Assembly (NCBI RefSeq): GCF_004798685.1
Contig: NZ_CP039291.1
Coordinates: 1,736,001 to 1,800,000, forward strand
Source: Cellulomonas shaoxiangyii
Lineage (GTDB): Bacteria > Actinomycetota > Actinomycetes > Actinomycetales > Cellulomonadaceae
DNA length: 64,000 nt
Reading direction: 5' to 3'
The notes under the pieces are model-generated. The model ran no database searches. It was not told the DNA's origin and saw only the letters and a program-made list of their open reading frames with translations. The position numbers were made by a program, and so were the translations under genes. This document shows, one piece after another, positions 1-11,826 of this stretch; within the stretch, counting starts at the first letter, position 1; every line of letters starts with the position of its first letter.

Positions 1-2
1 CC

Positions 3-2048
3 AAGAGCCTGCGCAACCGGCTGAACAGCTACTTCCAGCACATCGCGCACCTGCACCCGCGCACGCAGCAGATGGTGACGACGGCGGCGTCGGTGCAGTG
101 GACCGTGGTCGGCACCGAGGTCGAGGCGCTCGCCCTCGAGTACTCCTGGATCAAGGAGTTCGACCCCCGGTTCAACGTCAAGTACCGCGACGACAAGTCG
201 TACCCGTACCTCGCCGTCACGATGGCCGACGAGGTGCCGCGCGTGCAGGTCATGCGCGGCGCCAAGCGTGCGGGCACGCGGTACTTCGGGCCGTACGCGC
301 ACGCGTGGGCCATCCGCGAGACCGTCGACCTGCTGCTGCGCGTCTTCCCGGTCCGCACGTGCTCGGCCGGTGTGTTCAGGCGGGCGCGGCAGCAGGGGCG
401 CCCCTGCCTGCTCGGCTACATCGACAAGTGCTCGGCGCCGTGCGTCGGGCGCATCTCGGCGGAGGACCACCAGCAGCTCGCGCGGGACTTCTGCGACTTC
501 ATGGCCGGTGACACGGCACGCTTCACGCGCCGGCTCACGCAGCGGATGAAGGAGGCGGCGGCCGAGCTCGACTTCGAGCGGGCGGCACGCCTGCGCGACG
601 ACGTGGCGACGCTCGAGAAGGCGACCGAGCGCAATGCGGTCGTGCTCCCGGACGGCACCGACGCCGACCTCTTCGCGATGGCCGGGGACGAGCTGGAGGC
701 CGCCGTCCAGGTCTTCCACGTGCGGGGTGGCCGGATCCGCGGCCAGCGCGGCTGGGTCGTCGAGAAGGTCGAGGACCTCGACGACGCGGCGCTCGTGGAG
801 CACCTCCTGCAGCAGGTGTACGGCGGCGAGGACACGGCCGGGGGCGCCGCGACGGGCGCCGTCCCGCGCGAGGTCCTCGTGCCGGTGCTGCCGACGAACC
901 TCGAGCAGATGCAGACGTGGCTGACCGGCCTGCGCGGCAGCCGCGTGCAGGTCCGCGTCGCGCAGCGCGGCGACAAGGCGGAGCTCGCGCGCACCGTGCT
1001 GCGCAACGCCGAGCACGCGCTCGCGCTGCACCGCACCCGCCGCGCGGGCGACCTCACGACGCGCAGCCAGGCGCTGCGGGAGATCCAGGAGGCGCTCGAC
1101 CTGCCCACCGCGCCGCTGCGGATCGAGTGCTACGACGTCTCGCACAACCAGGGCACGTACCAGTCGGCGTCCATGGTGGTCTTCGAGGACGGGCTCGCCC
1201 GCAAGAGCGAGTACCGGCTGTTCAGCGTGCGGGGCCCGGACGGCCAGGGCGCGCGGGACGACACCGCGGCGATGCACGAGGTCATCACGCGCCGCTTCCG
1301 GCGCTACCTCGCGGAGCGCTCGCAGCTGGGGGACCCGGACCTCGGTGACGGCGAGGAGGACGACGGCCCGCGCAGCGGCGAGGTCGACGCGACCACGGGG
1401 CGGGCGGCACGGTTCGCGTACCCGCCGAACCTGGTCGTCGTCGACGGCGGTCCGCCGCAGGTGGCCGCCGCCGCCGCGGCGCTGGCGGAGCTGGGCGTGG
1501 ACGACGTCGCGCTGTGCGGACTGGCGAAGCGCCTGGAGGAGGTCTGGGTGCCGGGGGAGGAGTACCCCGTGATCCTCCAGCGCAGCTCCGAGGGCCTGTA
1601 CATGCTGCAGCGGGTGCGCGACGAGGCGCACCGCTTCGCCATCTCGGCGCACCGCAAGCGGCGCAGCAAGGGCATGACGGTCTCCGTGCTCGACGACGTC
1701 CCCGGCCTCGGCCCGGCGCGCAAGGCCGCGCTGCTGCGCCACTTCGGGTCGGTGAAGCGCCTGCGGGCCGCGTCGGCGGAGGAGATCGCCACGGTGCCCG
1801 GCATGGGCGCGCGCACGGCGGAGGCCGTGGTGGCGGCGCTCGGGGGACGCGAGCCGGCGCCCGAGGCGGTACCGGAGCAGATGACGGAGCCGATCGCGGA
1901 GCAGATGACGGAGCCGGTGACGGGGCCGATGACGGAGCCGATGACGGGGCCGATGCCCGCGCAGCCGACGGAACCGGTGCACGCGGCGGCGCCCGGCGGC
2001 GGGTCCCCGGAGGCGCACGGCCCACGGACTGGCATCCTGGGCGCATGA
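3..2048 (+). CDS. uvrC: UvrABC system protein C, 5' end missing
   Basis: Excinuclease subunit that makes the two incisions around DNA lesions in nucleotide excision repair. The window opens inside the gene: frame 3 reads [11 protein letters not shown], the end of the GIY-YIG nuclease domain, so only the first residues are lost. It continues through the UVR helix ([15 protein letters not shown]), the UvrC RNase H-like domain ([29 protein letters not shown]) and C-terminal helix-hairpin-helix motifs ([24 protein letters not shown]). Odd: after the HhH region comes a tail of about 60 residues built on MTEP and MTGP repeats, which UvrC normally lacks. The stop overlaps the rapZ start by 4 bases. 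Confidence 0.97.
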   Translation, partial: KSLRNRLNSYFQHIAHLHPRTQQMVTTAASVQWTVVGTEVEALALEYSWIKEFDPRFNVKYRDDKSYPYLAVTMADEVPRVQVMRGAKRAGTRYFGPYAHAWAIRETVDLLLRVFPVRTCSAGVFRRARQQGRPCLLGYIDKCSAPCVGRISAEDHQQLARDFCDFMAGDTARFTRRLTQRMKEAAAELDFERAARLRDDVATLEKATERNAVVLPDGTDADLFAMAGDELEAAVQVFHVRGGRIRGQRGWVVEKVEDLDDAALVEHLLQQVYGGEDTAGGAATGAVPREVLVPVLPTNLEQMQTWLTGLRGSRVQVRVAQRGDKAELARTVLRNAEHALALHRTRRAGDLTTRSQALREIQEALDLPTAPLRIECYDVSHNQGTYQSASMVVFEDGLARKSEYRLFSVRGPDGQGARDDTAAMHEVITRRFRRYLAERSQLGDPDLGDGEEDDGPRSGEVDATTGRAARFAYPPNLVVVDGGPPQVAAAAAALAELGVDDVALCGLAKRLEEVWVPGEEYPVILQRSSEGLYMLQRVRDEAHRFAISAHRKRRSKGMTVSVLDDVPGLGPARKAALLRHFGSVKRLRAASAEEIATVPGMGARTAEAVVAALGGREPAPEAVPEQMTEPIAEQMTEPVTGPMTEPMTGPMPAQPTEPVHAAAPGGGSPEAHGPRTGILGA
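1865..1985 (+). repeat. Degenerate short tandem repeat coding the UvrC tail
   Basis: Imperfect units of the form atgacggagccg / atgacggggccg, some preceded by gcggagcag, repeat in frame at the 3' end of uvrC. They encode a Met-Thr-Glu/Gly-Pro rich low-complexity tail. Seen directly; no function is known for such a tail. Confidence 0.8.
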
Positions 2049-2986
2049 GCGAGCCGTCGCCCATCACCGTCCCCTCCGGCATCCCCGCGCTCGAGGCCGC
2101 GGCCGAGGCCCCGATCCTGGACCGGGCGCAGGTCCTGATCATCACCGGCATGTCCGGTGCCGGGCGCACCCGTGCCGCCGCGGTCCTCGAGGACCTCGGC
2201 TGGTACGTCGTCGACAACCTCCCCGCGCAGATGCTGACGCACCTCGTCGGGATGCTCACGAGCGGTCCCGTCGGGTCGGGCGCCCGGCGGCTCGCCGCCG
2301 TCATCGACGTCCGCGGCCGCGAGTACTTCGCCGCACTCACCGGCGTGCTCGAGCAGCTGCGCGGCGCCGGCGTCGAGGTGCGCGTGCTGTTCCTCGACTC
2401 GTCCGACGAGGTCCTCGTGCGCCGCTTCGACCAGGTGCGCCGCCCGCACCCGTTGCAGGGCGAGGGACGCATCCTCGACGGCATCGCGCTCGAGCGGTCC
2501 CTGGTCGAGGAGCTGCGCGAGCAGGCCGACGTCGTCATCGACACCTCGGAGCTCAACGTCCACGACCTCGCGCGCGAGGTCCGCGCGGCCGTGAGCAGCC
2601 CCGGCGAGGACGTGCTGCGGGTGTCGATCCTGTCGTTCGGCTTCAAGTACGGCCTGCCGCTCGACGCGGACCACGTCGTCGACGTGCGCTTCCTGTCGAA
2701 CCCGTACTGGATCACCGAGCTGCGCCACCTCTCCGGGCGCGACGCGCCCGTGCGGGACTACGTGCTCGGGCTCCCCGGTGCCACCACGTTCGTCGAGCGG
2801 TACGCCGACGCGCTGGAACCCGTGCTGGCGGGGTACCTGCACGAGGAGAAGCGGTACGTCACCATCGCCGTCGGGTGCACCGGGGGCAAGCACCGCTCGG
2901 TCGCCATCAGCGAGGCGCTGGGCGCGCGCCTGCGCGAGCGCGGCCACCGGGTGCAGGTGACCGCCCGCGACCTGGGCAAGGAGTGA
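2045..2986 (+). CDS. rapZ: RNase adapter / nucleotide-binding protein RapZ (YvcJ)
   Basis: P-loop nucleotide-binding protein of the RapZ/YvcJ family, which links cell-envelope sugar supply to RNA turnover in proteobacteria; its role in actinomycetes is less clear. 313 aa from the ATG that overlaps the uvrC stop. The P-loop near residue 35 is GMSGAGRT, with Arg where Lys is usual. The conserved DNLP motif follows, then the family C-terminal region with [18 protein letters not shown] and the [10 protein letters not shown] loop. Translationally coupled on both sides: its TGA overlaps the GTG of yvcK. Confidence 0.95.
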   Translation: MSEPSPITVPSGIPALEAAAEAPILDRAQVLIITGMSGAGRTRAAAVLEDLGWYVVDNLPAQMLTHLVGMLTSGPVGSGARRLAAVIDVRGREYFAALTGVLEQLRGAGVEVRVLFLDSSDEVLVRRFDQVRRPHPLQGEGRILDGIALERSLVEELREQADVVIDTSELNVHDLAREVRAAVSSPGEDVLRVSILSFGFKYGLPLDADHVVDVRFLSNPYWITELRHLSGRDAPVRDYVLGLPGATTFVERYADALEPVLAGYLHEEKRYVTIAVGCTGGKHRSVAISEALGARLRERGHRVQVTARDLGKE

Positions 2987-3978
2987 CGGAGACGTCGCCG
3001 GTCCGGCCGCACGACCCCGTGCGGCCGGCCGTCGTGGCGCTCGGGGGCGGTCACGGGCTGTCCGCGTCGCTCTCCGCGCTGCGCCTCATGACCGACCGCA
3101 TCACCGCCATCGTCACGGTCGCGGACGACGGCGGGTCGTCCGGGCGGCTGCGCGAGGAGCTCGACGTGCTGCCGCCGGGCGACCTGCGCATGGCGCTGTC
3201 CGCGCTGACCGACGACTCGGACTGGGGCCGCACGTGGCGGGACCTCCTGCAGCACCGGTTCACGTCGGACGGTCCCCTCGACCGGCACTCCGTCGGGAAC
3301 CTGCTGATCGTCGCGCTGTGGGAGATCCTCGGGGACGCGGTGGAGGGCCTGGACCTGGTGGGCCGGCTCCTCGGCGCGCGCGGGCGGGTCCTGCCGATGG
3401 CGTCGGTGCCGCTGCGCATCGAGGCGGACGTGCGGCGCCCGGGCGGTGCGATCGACGTCGTGGTGGGGCAGAGCGAGGTGGCGCGCACGGTCGACGTCAT
3501 CGAGCAGATCCGGCTGGACCCGCCCGCGCCGCCGGCGTGCCCGGAGGCCGTCGAGGCCGTGCGTGCGGCCGACTGGGTGGTCCTCGGCCCGGGCTCCTGG
3601 TACACGTCCGTGCTGCCCCACCTGCTGGTCCCGGAGCTGCGTCGGGCCCTGCTCGAGACGACGGCGCGCATCGTCGTGATCCTCAACCTCACGCCGGAGG
3701 AGGGGGAGACCGCCGGCATGCGTCCGGGTGACCACCTCGACGTGCTGCGGGCGCACGCGCCGGAGCTGCCGTTGCACGCCGTGGTCGCGGACCCGGCGTC
3801 GGTGGACGACGTGTCGAGCCTCGCGGTCCGGTGCGGCGAGCTCGGGGCGCAGCTCCTCGTGCGGCAGGTCAGCCGCGGCGACCAGCGGGCGGTGCACGAC
3901 CCGCTGCGCCTGGCGGCCGCCCTGCGGGACGTCGTCGAGGGCTACCTGGGGGACGTGGGGACGCGTGCCTCCGGGTGA
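2983..3978 (+). CDS. yvcK: Gluconeogenesis factor YvcK / CofD-like protein
   Basis: Member of the YvcK/CofD-like family, which binds UDP-sugars and is needed for normal morphology and gluconeogenic growth in Bacillus and mycobacteria (CuvA). 331 aa from a GTG that overlaps the rapZ TGA. N-terminal ALGGGHGLSASL is the family nucleotide-binding loop; VADDGGSSGRLR, PPGDLRMAL, HSVGNLL and LGPGSWYTSVLPHL are further signature blocks. It sits in the conserved rapZ-yvcK-whiA trio. Confidence 0.95.
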   Translation: MTETSPVRPHDPVRPAVVALGGGHGLSASLSALRLMTDRITAIVTVADDGGSSGRLREELDVLPPGDLRMALSALTDDSDWGRTWRDLLQHRFTSDGPLDRHSVGNLLIVALWEILGDAVEGLDLVGRLLGARGRVLPMASVPLRIEADVRRPGGAIDVVVGQSEVARTVDVIEQIRLDPPAPPACPEAVEAVRAADWVVLGPGSWYTSVLPHLLVPELRRALLETTARIVVILNLTPEEGETAGMRPGDHLDVLRAHAPELPLHAVVADPASVDDVSSLAVRCGELGAQLLVRQVSRGDQRAVHDPLRLAAALRDVVEGYLGDVGTRASG

Positions 3979-4047
3979 CGCACGCGACCTCGGCGGCGCA
4001 GCGGGAGGCGACCACGGACATGTGTCCGGCAATGGCAGGATGACCGC

Positions 4048-6301
<2,254 letters not shown>

Positions 6302-6324
6302 CGACGCGCCCGTAGGCAGTCCAT

Positions 6325-6368
6325 GCGTCCGCGTGCGCCGAGGCCACCGGCCCGGCGCACGCGGACGC
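6325..6368 (+). terminator. Hairpin between gap and pgk
   Basis: A 16-bp perfect inverted repeat (arms 6325-6340 and 6353-6368) with a 12-nt loop lies 24 bp after the gap stop. There is no T-run, as is common for high-GC terminators. It may reduce read-through from gap into pgk or protect the gap 3' end. Confidence 0.65.
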
Positions 6369-6463
6369 TGCTGTGTCCGGGGCCGTCCGCCCCGACCCCC
6401 GGCCGTCGCCGGGGCACCGCACCTGGCCGCCGGCACCGCCCGGCGGCAGCGAGGTAGGAGACC

Positions 6464-7663
6464 ATGAAGACCATCGACGACCTGGGCGACCTGCGCGGCA
6501 AGCGCGTGCTCGTCCGCTCGGACTTCAACGTGCCGCTCGACGGCACGACCATCACCGACGACGGCCGCATCCGTGCGGCGCTGCCGACCCTGCAGGCGCT
6601 GCTCGCCAAGGGCGCTCGCGTCGTCGTCGTGGCGCACCTCGGCCGCCCCAAGGGCGCTCCCGACCCGAAGTACTCGCTGGCGCCCGTCGCGGAGCGTCTC
6701 GGCGAGCTGCTGGGCCAGCCCGTGGCCCTCGCCGAGGACCTCGTGGGCGAGTCCGCGAAGGCGACCGTGGCGGGGCTCGAGGACGGCCAGATCGCGCTGC
6801 TCGAGAACGTGCGCTTCGACGCCCGCGAGACGTCGAAGGACGAGGCCGAGCGCGGCGCGCTGGCGGACGAGCTGGCGTCGCTGGTCGACGCCTACGTCTC
6901 CGACGGCTTCGGCGTCGTGCACCGCAAGCAGGCGTCGGTCTACGACGTCGCGCAGCGCCTGCCGCACGCGGTCGGCCAGCTGGTGCTCAAGGAGGTCGAG
7001 TCGCTGCGCAAGGCGACCGACGACCCGGCGCGTCCCTACGTCGTCGTCCTCGGCGGCTCCAAGGTGTCGGACAAGCTGGGCGTCATCGAGAACCTGATCG
7101 GCAAGGCCGACCGCCTGCTCATCGGCGGCGGCATGCTGTTCACGTTCCTCGCGGCGCAGGGCCGCTCGGTCGGCACGAGCCTCCTCGAGGAGGACCAGGT
7201 CGAGACGGTGAAGGGCTACCTCGCGACGGCCGCCGAGCGCGGCGTCGAGATCGTCCTGCCCGTCGACGTCGTCGTGGCACCTCGGTTCGCGGCCGACGCG
7301 CCGGCGACGGTCGTCCCCGCCGACGCGATCCCGGACGACCAGATGGGCCTGGACATCGGCCCCGAGAGCGCCGCGCTCTTCGCGTCGAAGATCGTCGACG
7401 CCAAGACCGTCGTCTGGAACGGCCCCGCCGGCGTGTTCGAGTTCGAGGCGTTCGCCGCCGGCACGCGTGCCGTCGCGCAGGCGCTGGTCGACGCGGGCCG
7501 CAACGGCGGCTTCACGATCGTCGGGGGCGGCGACTCCGCCGCGGCCGTGCGCACGCTCGGCTTCGACGAGGCCGACTTCGGCCACATCTCCACCGGCGGC
7601 GGCGCGTCGCTGGAGTTCCTCGAGGGCAAGACCCTCCCGGGCATCGCAGTGCTGGAGGACTGA
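6464..7663 (+). CDS. pgk: Phosphoglycerate kinase
   Basis: Transfers phosphate from 1,3-bisphosphoglycerate to ADP in glycolysis. 399 aa, typical length. Family blocks: [15 protein letters not shown] at the N-terminus, [25 protein letters not shown] loop ([11 protein letters not shown]) and the C-terminal GGGDSAAAV nucleotide-binding loop. GAGGTAGGAG lies just upstream of the ATG. tpiA follows after 3 bp, so pgk and tpiA form one unit. Confidence 0.98.
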   Translation: MKTIDDLGDLRGKRVLVRSDFNVPLDGTTITDDGRIRAALPTLQALLAKGARVVVVAHLGRPKGAPDPKYSLAPVAERLGELLGQPVALAEDLVGESAKATVAGLEDGQIALLENVRFDARETSKDEAERGALADELASLVDAYVSDGFGVVHRKQASVYDVAQRLPHAVGQLVLKEVESLRKATDDPARPYVVVLGGSKVSDKLGVIENLIGKADRLLIGGGMLFTFLAAQGRSVGTSLLEEDQVETVKGYLATAAERGVEIVLPVDVVVAPRFAADAPATVVPADAIPDDQMGLDIGPESAALFASKIVDAKTVVWNGPAGVFEFEAFAAGTRAVAQALVDAGRNGGFTIVGGGDSAAAVRTLGFDEADFGHISTGGGASLEFLEGKTLPGIAVLED

Positions 7664-7666
7664 CCC

Positions 7667-8461
7667 GTGGCGCAGAGCCGTACCCCGCTGATGGCGGGCA
7701 ACTGGAAGATGAACCTGGACCACCACCAGGCCACGCACACCGTGCAGAAGCTCGCGTGGACGCTCAAGGACGCGAAGCACGACTACGCGTCGGTCGAGGT
7801 CGCGGTGCTCCCGCCGTACACCGACCTGCGCAGCGTGCAGACGCTCGTCGACGCGGACAAGCTCGAGCTCGTCTACGGCGCGCAGGACGTGTCGGCCCAC
7901 GAGTCCGGTGCGTACACCGGCGAGATCTCGCCGCTGTTCCTCACCAAGCTCGGCTGCACGTACGTGGCCGTCGGCCACTCCGAGCGCCGGCAGTACCACC
8001 ACGAGGACGACGCCCTGGTGAACGCCAAGGTGAGGTCGGCGCTGTCCGCGGGCCTCGTGCCCATCCTGTGCGTGGGGGAGCCGCTCGAGGTGCGCAAGGC
8101 GGGCGAGCACGTGCCGCACACGCTCGCGCAGCTCGACGGCGCGCTCCAGGGCCTGACGGCCGAGCAGGTCGCCGGCCTCGTCGTCGCGTACGAGCCCGTC
8201 TGGGCGATCGGGACGGGCGAGACCGCCACGCCGGAGGACGCCCAGGAGCTGTGCGGGGCGATCCGCGTGCGTGTCGGTGAGCTCTACGACCAGGCGACCG
8301 CCGACGCGGTGCGCGTGCTCTACGGCGGCTCGGTGAAGTCGTCCAACGTGGCGTCGATCATGGCGAAGCCCGACGTCGACGGCGCCCTGGTCGGTGGTGC
8401 GAGCCTCGACCCCGAGGAGTTCGCGAAGATCGTCCGTTTCCGCTCCCACCAGGTCGGCTGA
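7667..8461 (+). CDS. tpiA: Triosephosphate isomerase
   Basis: Interconverts dihydroxyacetone phosphate and glyceraldehyde-3-phosphate. 264 aa from a GTG 3 bp after pgk, preceded by CTGGAGGAC as ribosome site inside the pgk end. Catalytic residues are visible: Lys in AGNWKMN, His in VGHSERR, Glu in [11 protein letters not shown], plus the phosphate loop YGGSVK. Completes the pgk-tpiA pair. Confidence 0.98.
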   Translation: MAQSRTPLMAGNWKMNLDHHQATHTVQKLAWTLKDAKHDYASVEVAVLPPYTDLRSVQTLVDADKLELVYGAQDVSAHESGAYTGEISPLFLTKLGCTYVAVGHSERRQYHHEDDALVNAKVRSALSAGLVPILCVGEPLEVRKAGEHVPHTLAQLDGALQGLTAEQVAGLVVAYEPVWAIGTGETATPEDAQELCGAIRVRVGELYDQATADAVRVLYGGSVKSSNVASIMAKPDVDGALVGGASLDPEEFAKIVRFRSHQVG

Positions 8462-8499
8462 CCGCTCGACCCACGTGCGCGCGTCCCGACGCGTGCCGG

Positions 8500-8537
8500 C
8501 GACGCGGGGTGGTGCTGGCTCGCACCGCCCCGCGTCG
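8500..8537 (+). terminator. Hairpin after tpiA
   Basis: Inverted repeat with 16-bp arms (8500-8515 / 8522-8537, one G.U pair) and a 6-nt loop, between tpiA and secG. It has no T-run. It probably ends or attenuates the glycolytic transcript before secG. Confidence 0.6.
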
Positions 8538-8622
8538 CCTACCCTGTACCGCGGTCGTCGTGCCGCCGCCACCCGGCGGCGCGGCCCGCGCCATGACCGC
8601 CGAGCTGAGGAAGCCCACCGAC

Positions 8623-8868
8623 GTGACTGCCCTGCGAATCTCTCTCCAGGTGCTGCTGGTGCTCACCAGCCTCCTGCTGGTCCCCCTCGTGCTGCTGCAC
8701 AAGGGCAAGGGCGGCGGACTCTCCGACATGTTCGGCGGCGGCATCACGGCCGGCGCGGGCTCGTCCGGCGTGGCCGAGCGCAACCTGAACCGCATCACGG
8801 TGGCGGTCGCCCTCGTGTGGACGGTCATGATCGTCCTGCTCGGGCTCATCGAGAAGTTCGCGGACTGA
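8623..8868 (+). CDS. secG: Preprotein translocase subunit SecG
   Basis: Small non-essential component of the SecYEG protein-export channel. 81 aa from GTG 8623 (TALRISLQVLL), preceded by GAGGAAG; this matches family length better than the in-frame ATG at 8593. Two membrane segments (about residues 5-25 and 55-76) flank the loop HKGKGGGLSDMFGGG, the SecG hallmark. Its place right after tpiA is widely conserved in actinobacteria. Confidence 0.95.
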   Translation: MTALRISLQVLLVLTSLLLVPLVLLHKGKGGGLSDMFGGGITAGAGSSGVAERNLNRITVAVALVWTVMIVLLGLIEKFAD

Positions 8869-8880
8869 GAGGCATCGGCG

Positions 8881-9231
8881 ATGGCGAGCGGGAGCGCGAT
8901 CAGAGGGTCCCGCGTCGGCGCGGGACCCATGGGCGAGGCGGAGCGCGGCGACGCCGCTCCGCGCGTGTGGATCTCGTACTGGTGCGGCAACGGCCACGAG
9001 ACCCGGCCGAGCTTCGCGGAGGAGGCAGCCGCGGACGCACCCGAGACGTGGGACTGCCCGCGCTGCGGCTTCCCCGCGGGTCAGGACCCGGCGAACCCGC
9101 CGGCGCCGATCAAGAACGAGCCCTACAAGACGCACCTCGCCTACGTGAAGGAGCGCCGCAGCGACGAGGACGGCGCTGCCCTCCTGGACGAGGCGCTCGC
9201 CGCACTGCGCGCCCGCCGCGGCCGGCGCTGA
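8881..9231 (+). CDS. rbpA: RNA polymerase-binding protein RbpA
   Basis: Actinobacteria-specific transcription factor that stabilises the sigma-RNA polymerase holoenzyme and promoter opening. 116 aa; starts 12 bp after secG. The core has the zinc-ribbon-like region (YWCGNGHETRPSF ... TWDCPRCGFPAG) followed by the basic linker and sigma-interaction part KTHLAYVKERRS. The C-terminus ends in an Arg-rich RARRGRR. Its presence places the organism in the Actinobacteria. Confidence 0.96.
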   Translation: MASGSAIRGSRVGAGPMGEAERGDAAPRVWISYWCGNGHETRPSFAEEAAADAPETWDCPRCGFPAGQDPANPPAPIKNEPYKTHLAYVKERRSDEDGAALLDEALAALRARRGRR

Positions 9232-9261
9232 CCGGCTCGCCGCTCACGTCCTGACGCCGAC

Positions 9262-9301
9262 GCCCCGGCACCCGTGCTCCATCCGGAGCGGGTGCCGGGG
9301 C
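9262..9301. terminator. Bidirectional terminator between rbpA and the pgl fusion gene
   Basis: A perfect 13-bp inverted repeat (9262-9274 / 9289-9301) sits between two convergent genes and can serve transcripts from both sides. Confidence 0.7.
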
Positions 9302-9334
9302 GTCGCGCCGTGTGCGGGGCCGGCGGGGGACGTC

Positions 9335-10825
9335 TCAGCGCACGCGGAGCAGTGCGAACCCGTCGTGGCCCTTGACGCCCACCGTCTGGAGCGCGGTCGC
9401 GTCGACCCGGGGATCGCGCGCCACGGCGGTCATGAACGAGCGGACACCGTGCACACGGTCGTCGGGGTGCGCGCTGTCCACGACCGTGCCCCGCCGGACG
9501 ACGTTGTCGACGACGATGAGCGCACCGGGGCGGGACAGCGTGATCGCGCGGTCCACGTACGTGGCGAGCTGCTGCTTGTCCGCGTCGACGAACACGAGGT
9601 CGAACGGCTCGCCGTCGTCGGCGACCAGCGCGTCGAGCGACTCGGCGGCCGGGCCCACGCGGAGCTCGACGCGGTCACCGACGCCGGCGGCGTCCAGCGA
9701 CGTGCGCGCGACCGCGGCGTGCGGCTCGCTGAGCTCGAGCGTGACGACGACACCGTCCGGGGGCAGCGCCTGAGCGAGCCACCACGTGCTGTACCCGCCG
9801 AGGGTGCCGATCTCGAGCACCCGACGCGCGCCGACGGCGGCGGCCAGGAGCTGGAGGAACCGGCCCTGGCTGGGCGCGACGGCGATGTCCGGCAGTCCTG
9901 CCGCCGCCGCGGCGGCGGCCACGGCGGCCGCGGCCGGCGGCTCCTCGACGACCGCGGCCAGGTAGTCGTCGACCCGGGCCCACAGCGCCTCCGGGGCCGG
10001 ATCGGCGTCGGACGACGTCGGGCTCGCCGCGGGGGCTCCGGCGCCGCCTGCCGTCGCGTCGGCTGCCGGCAGGTCCTGTGCGGCGGTGACGTCCAGGAGC
10101 CACAGCGTGCGCTCGGTGCCCACGGCGCCGGCGGCGGGCGTGTCCGCGACGTCGCCGCCGGCGACCGCCCGTGCGACCGCCGCGGCCTTCTCCGCGCCCG
10201 CCGCCACGAGCCACACCTCGCGGGCGGACCTGATCACCGGGAACGTCAGGGAGACGCGCTCCGGCGGAGGCTTGGGGGAGTCGTGCTCCGCGACGACGAG
10301 GTCGTGGTGCTCGTGCAGGGTCTGCTTGCCGGGGAACAGCGAGGCGACGTGGCCGTCCGGGCCCACGCCGAGGAGCAGGACGTCGGGCACCGGCGCGCGC
10401 AGGCCCTCCGGCGCGTGCGTCGTCAGCTCGGCGCGGTAGGCGCGTGCGGCCGCGTCGGCGTCCGGCACGGCGTCGGACCGGGGTGGGACCGGGTGCACGT
10501 TGGCGGCCGGGAGGGCGTCGCCCAGCGCGTCGATCAGCGCCTCGCGCGCCTGCGTCTCGTTGCGCTCCGGGTCGCCCGCGGGCAGGAACCGCTCGTCCCC
10601 CCACCACAGGTGGACCTGGGACCAGTCGACGGCGTCGCGCGCGGGGCTCGTCGCGACCGCGCGCAGGGTGGCCGTCCCGACCGTGCCACCGGTGAGCACG
10701 AGGTGCAGCGGCGCGCGGTGGGACTGCAGGTCGACCAGACGCGTGAGGAGCCGCGCGGCGGTGGCCGCCGCGAGCACCTCCGCATCCGGGTGGACGACGA
10801 TCTCGGGGGCGGCGTGCGGGCTCAC
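9335..10825 (-). CDS. pgl: 6-phosphogluconolactonase fused to an O-methyltransferase
   Basis: One open frame of 496 aa from the GTG at 10825 (GGAAGGA upstream). Residues about 1-250 are a 6-phosphogluconolactonase: LTGGTVGT, WWGDERFLP, LLGVGPDGHVASLFPG; this is the second step of the oxidative pentose phosphate pathway, in keeping with zwf and opcA upstream. After an Ala/Pro-rich linker, residues about 280-496 are a class I SAM-dependent O-methyltransferase (catechol/caffeoyl-CoA type): QGRFLQLLAAAVGARRVLEIG, GGYSTWWLA, DLVFVDADKQQ, DNVVRRG. No stop and no well-placed alternative start was found between the halves, so the fusion is read as real; a frameshift joining two genes would be the alternative. 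Substrate of the methyltransferase half is unknown. Confidence 0.85.
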   Translation of the reverse strand: MSPHAAPEIVVHPDAEVLAAATAARLLTRLVDLQSHRAPLHLVLTGGTVGTATLRAVATSPARDAVDWSQVHLWWGDERFLPAGDPERNETQAREALIDALGDALPAANVHPVPPRSDAVPDADAAARAYRAELTTHAPEGLRAPVPDVLLLGVGPDGHVASLFPGKQTLHEHHDLVVAEHDSPKPPPERVSLTFPVIRSAREVWLVAAGAEKAAAVARAVAGGDVADTPAAGAVGTERTLWLLDVTAAQDLPAADATAGGAGAPAASPTSSDADPAPEALWARVDDYLAAVVEEPPAAAAVAAAAAAAGLPDIAVAPSQGRFLQLLAAAVGARRVLEIGTLGGYSTWWLAQALPPDGVVVTLELSEPHAAVARTSLDAAGVGDRVELRVGPAAESLDALVADDGEPFDLVFVDADKQQLATYVDRAITLSRPGALIVVDNVVRRGTVVDSAHPDDRVHGVRSFMTAVARDPRVDATALQTVGVKGHDGFALLRVR

Positions 10826-10864
10826 GGCGGCATCCTTCCGGTGGCGGCGGGGACGACGTGCCGC

Positions 10865-10895
10865 GGGGGCGTGCACCGGCTCGGTGCACGCCCCC
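10865..10895 (-). terminator. Hairpin between opcA and pgl
   Basis: Perfect 14-bp inverted repeat (10865-10878 / 10882-10895) with a 3-nt loop, 14 bp after the opcA stop on the - strand. It is a candidate terminator or processing site between opcA and pgl. Confidence 0.65.
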
Positions 10896-10908
10896 GGGGC
10901 GACGCCGG

Positions 10909-11826
10909 TCAGGCGTCGATGCGGGCGAGCCCGTTCTGCAGGACCTCGCCGTACACCTCGTCGGCGTCGAGGCGTCGCAGCTCCTCGACCAGGCACTCGC
11001 GCAGCTGACGGATCGGCAGCGCGATGCGGTGCTCCGGCTGGTCGGGCTGGCGCAGCGCGGCGGTCTTGCCGTCGGGCCGGTCGAGCACGATGTCGCCCGA
11101 CGCCCGCTGCAGCCGCACCTGCGTGATCGCCGGCGCGCCGGGCACCCGCTCGATCTCGACCGGGCAGCGCAGCGCCTCCGCCAGCCACGCCGCCATGAGG
11201 TCGACCGACGGGTGCGTGCTCTCGCCGACGACGACCGCGCGCTGCACGGGCTGGAACGGCGGCTGGTCGAGCGTCGCGGCGATGAGCCCGCGCCACAGGG
11301 TCGCGCGCGTCCAGGCGAGGTCGGTGTCGCCGTCGGCGTACACCGCGGCGAGACGCCGGAGGGTCGCGCCGGGGTCGTCGCACTGGCTCGCGTCGGTGAT
11401 GCGCCGCTGGGCCATGCGGCCGAACGGGTGCTCCGAGGGGTTCTCGGGGACGTCGTGCGGCCACCAGGCCACGATCGGCGCGTCGGGCAGGAGCAGCGGC
11501 ATGACGAGCGTGTCGAGGTGCGACAGCACGTCGCCGGACGCGCGCAGGACGACGACCTCGCTGGCACCGGCGTCGCCACCGAGACGGATCTGCGCGTCCA
11601 GCACGGCAGACCGCTCGTCCGGGCGCTCGACCAGGACGACGATCCGGCACGGGTGCTCGTGGCTCGCCTCGTTGGCCGCCTCGATCGCCTCCTCCGGGTC
11701 GTTCGGGCCGACGTCGATGATGAGCGTCAGCACCCGCCCGAGCGCGACGGCGCCGCCCTCCTCGCGCTCCTGCAGGAGGCGCTTGTTGATGTCCCGGGTC
11801 GTCGTGTCCGGCATGTCGATGATCAC
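10909..11826 (-). CDS. opcA: Glucose-6-phosphate dehydrogenase assembly protein OpcA
   Basis: OpcA is needed for active glucose-6-phosphate dehydrogenase in cyanobacteria and actinobacteria. 305 aa from the GTG ([16 protein letters not shown]) that overlaps the zwf TGA as GTGA. Recognised by the central VWWPHDVP-like block (IVAWWPHDVPENPS), the DASQCDDP segment and ELRRLDADEVYGEVL near the C-terminus. Coupled to zwf, its functional partner. Confidence 0.94.
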   Translation of the reverse strand: MIIDMPDTTTRDINKRLLQEREEGGAVALGRVLTLIIDVGPNDPEEAIEAANEASHEHPCRIVVLVERPDERSAVLDAQIRLGGDAGASEVVVLRASGDVLSHLDTLVMPLLLPDAPIVAWWPHDVPENPSEHPFGRMAQRRITDASQCDDPGATLRRLAAVYADGDTDLAWTRATLWRGLIAATLDQPPFQPVQRAVVVGESTHPSVDLMAAWLAEALRCPVEIERVPGAPAITQVRLQRASGDIVLDRPDGKTAALRQPDQPEHRIALPIRQLRECLVEELRRLDADEVYGEVLQNGLARIDA

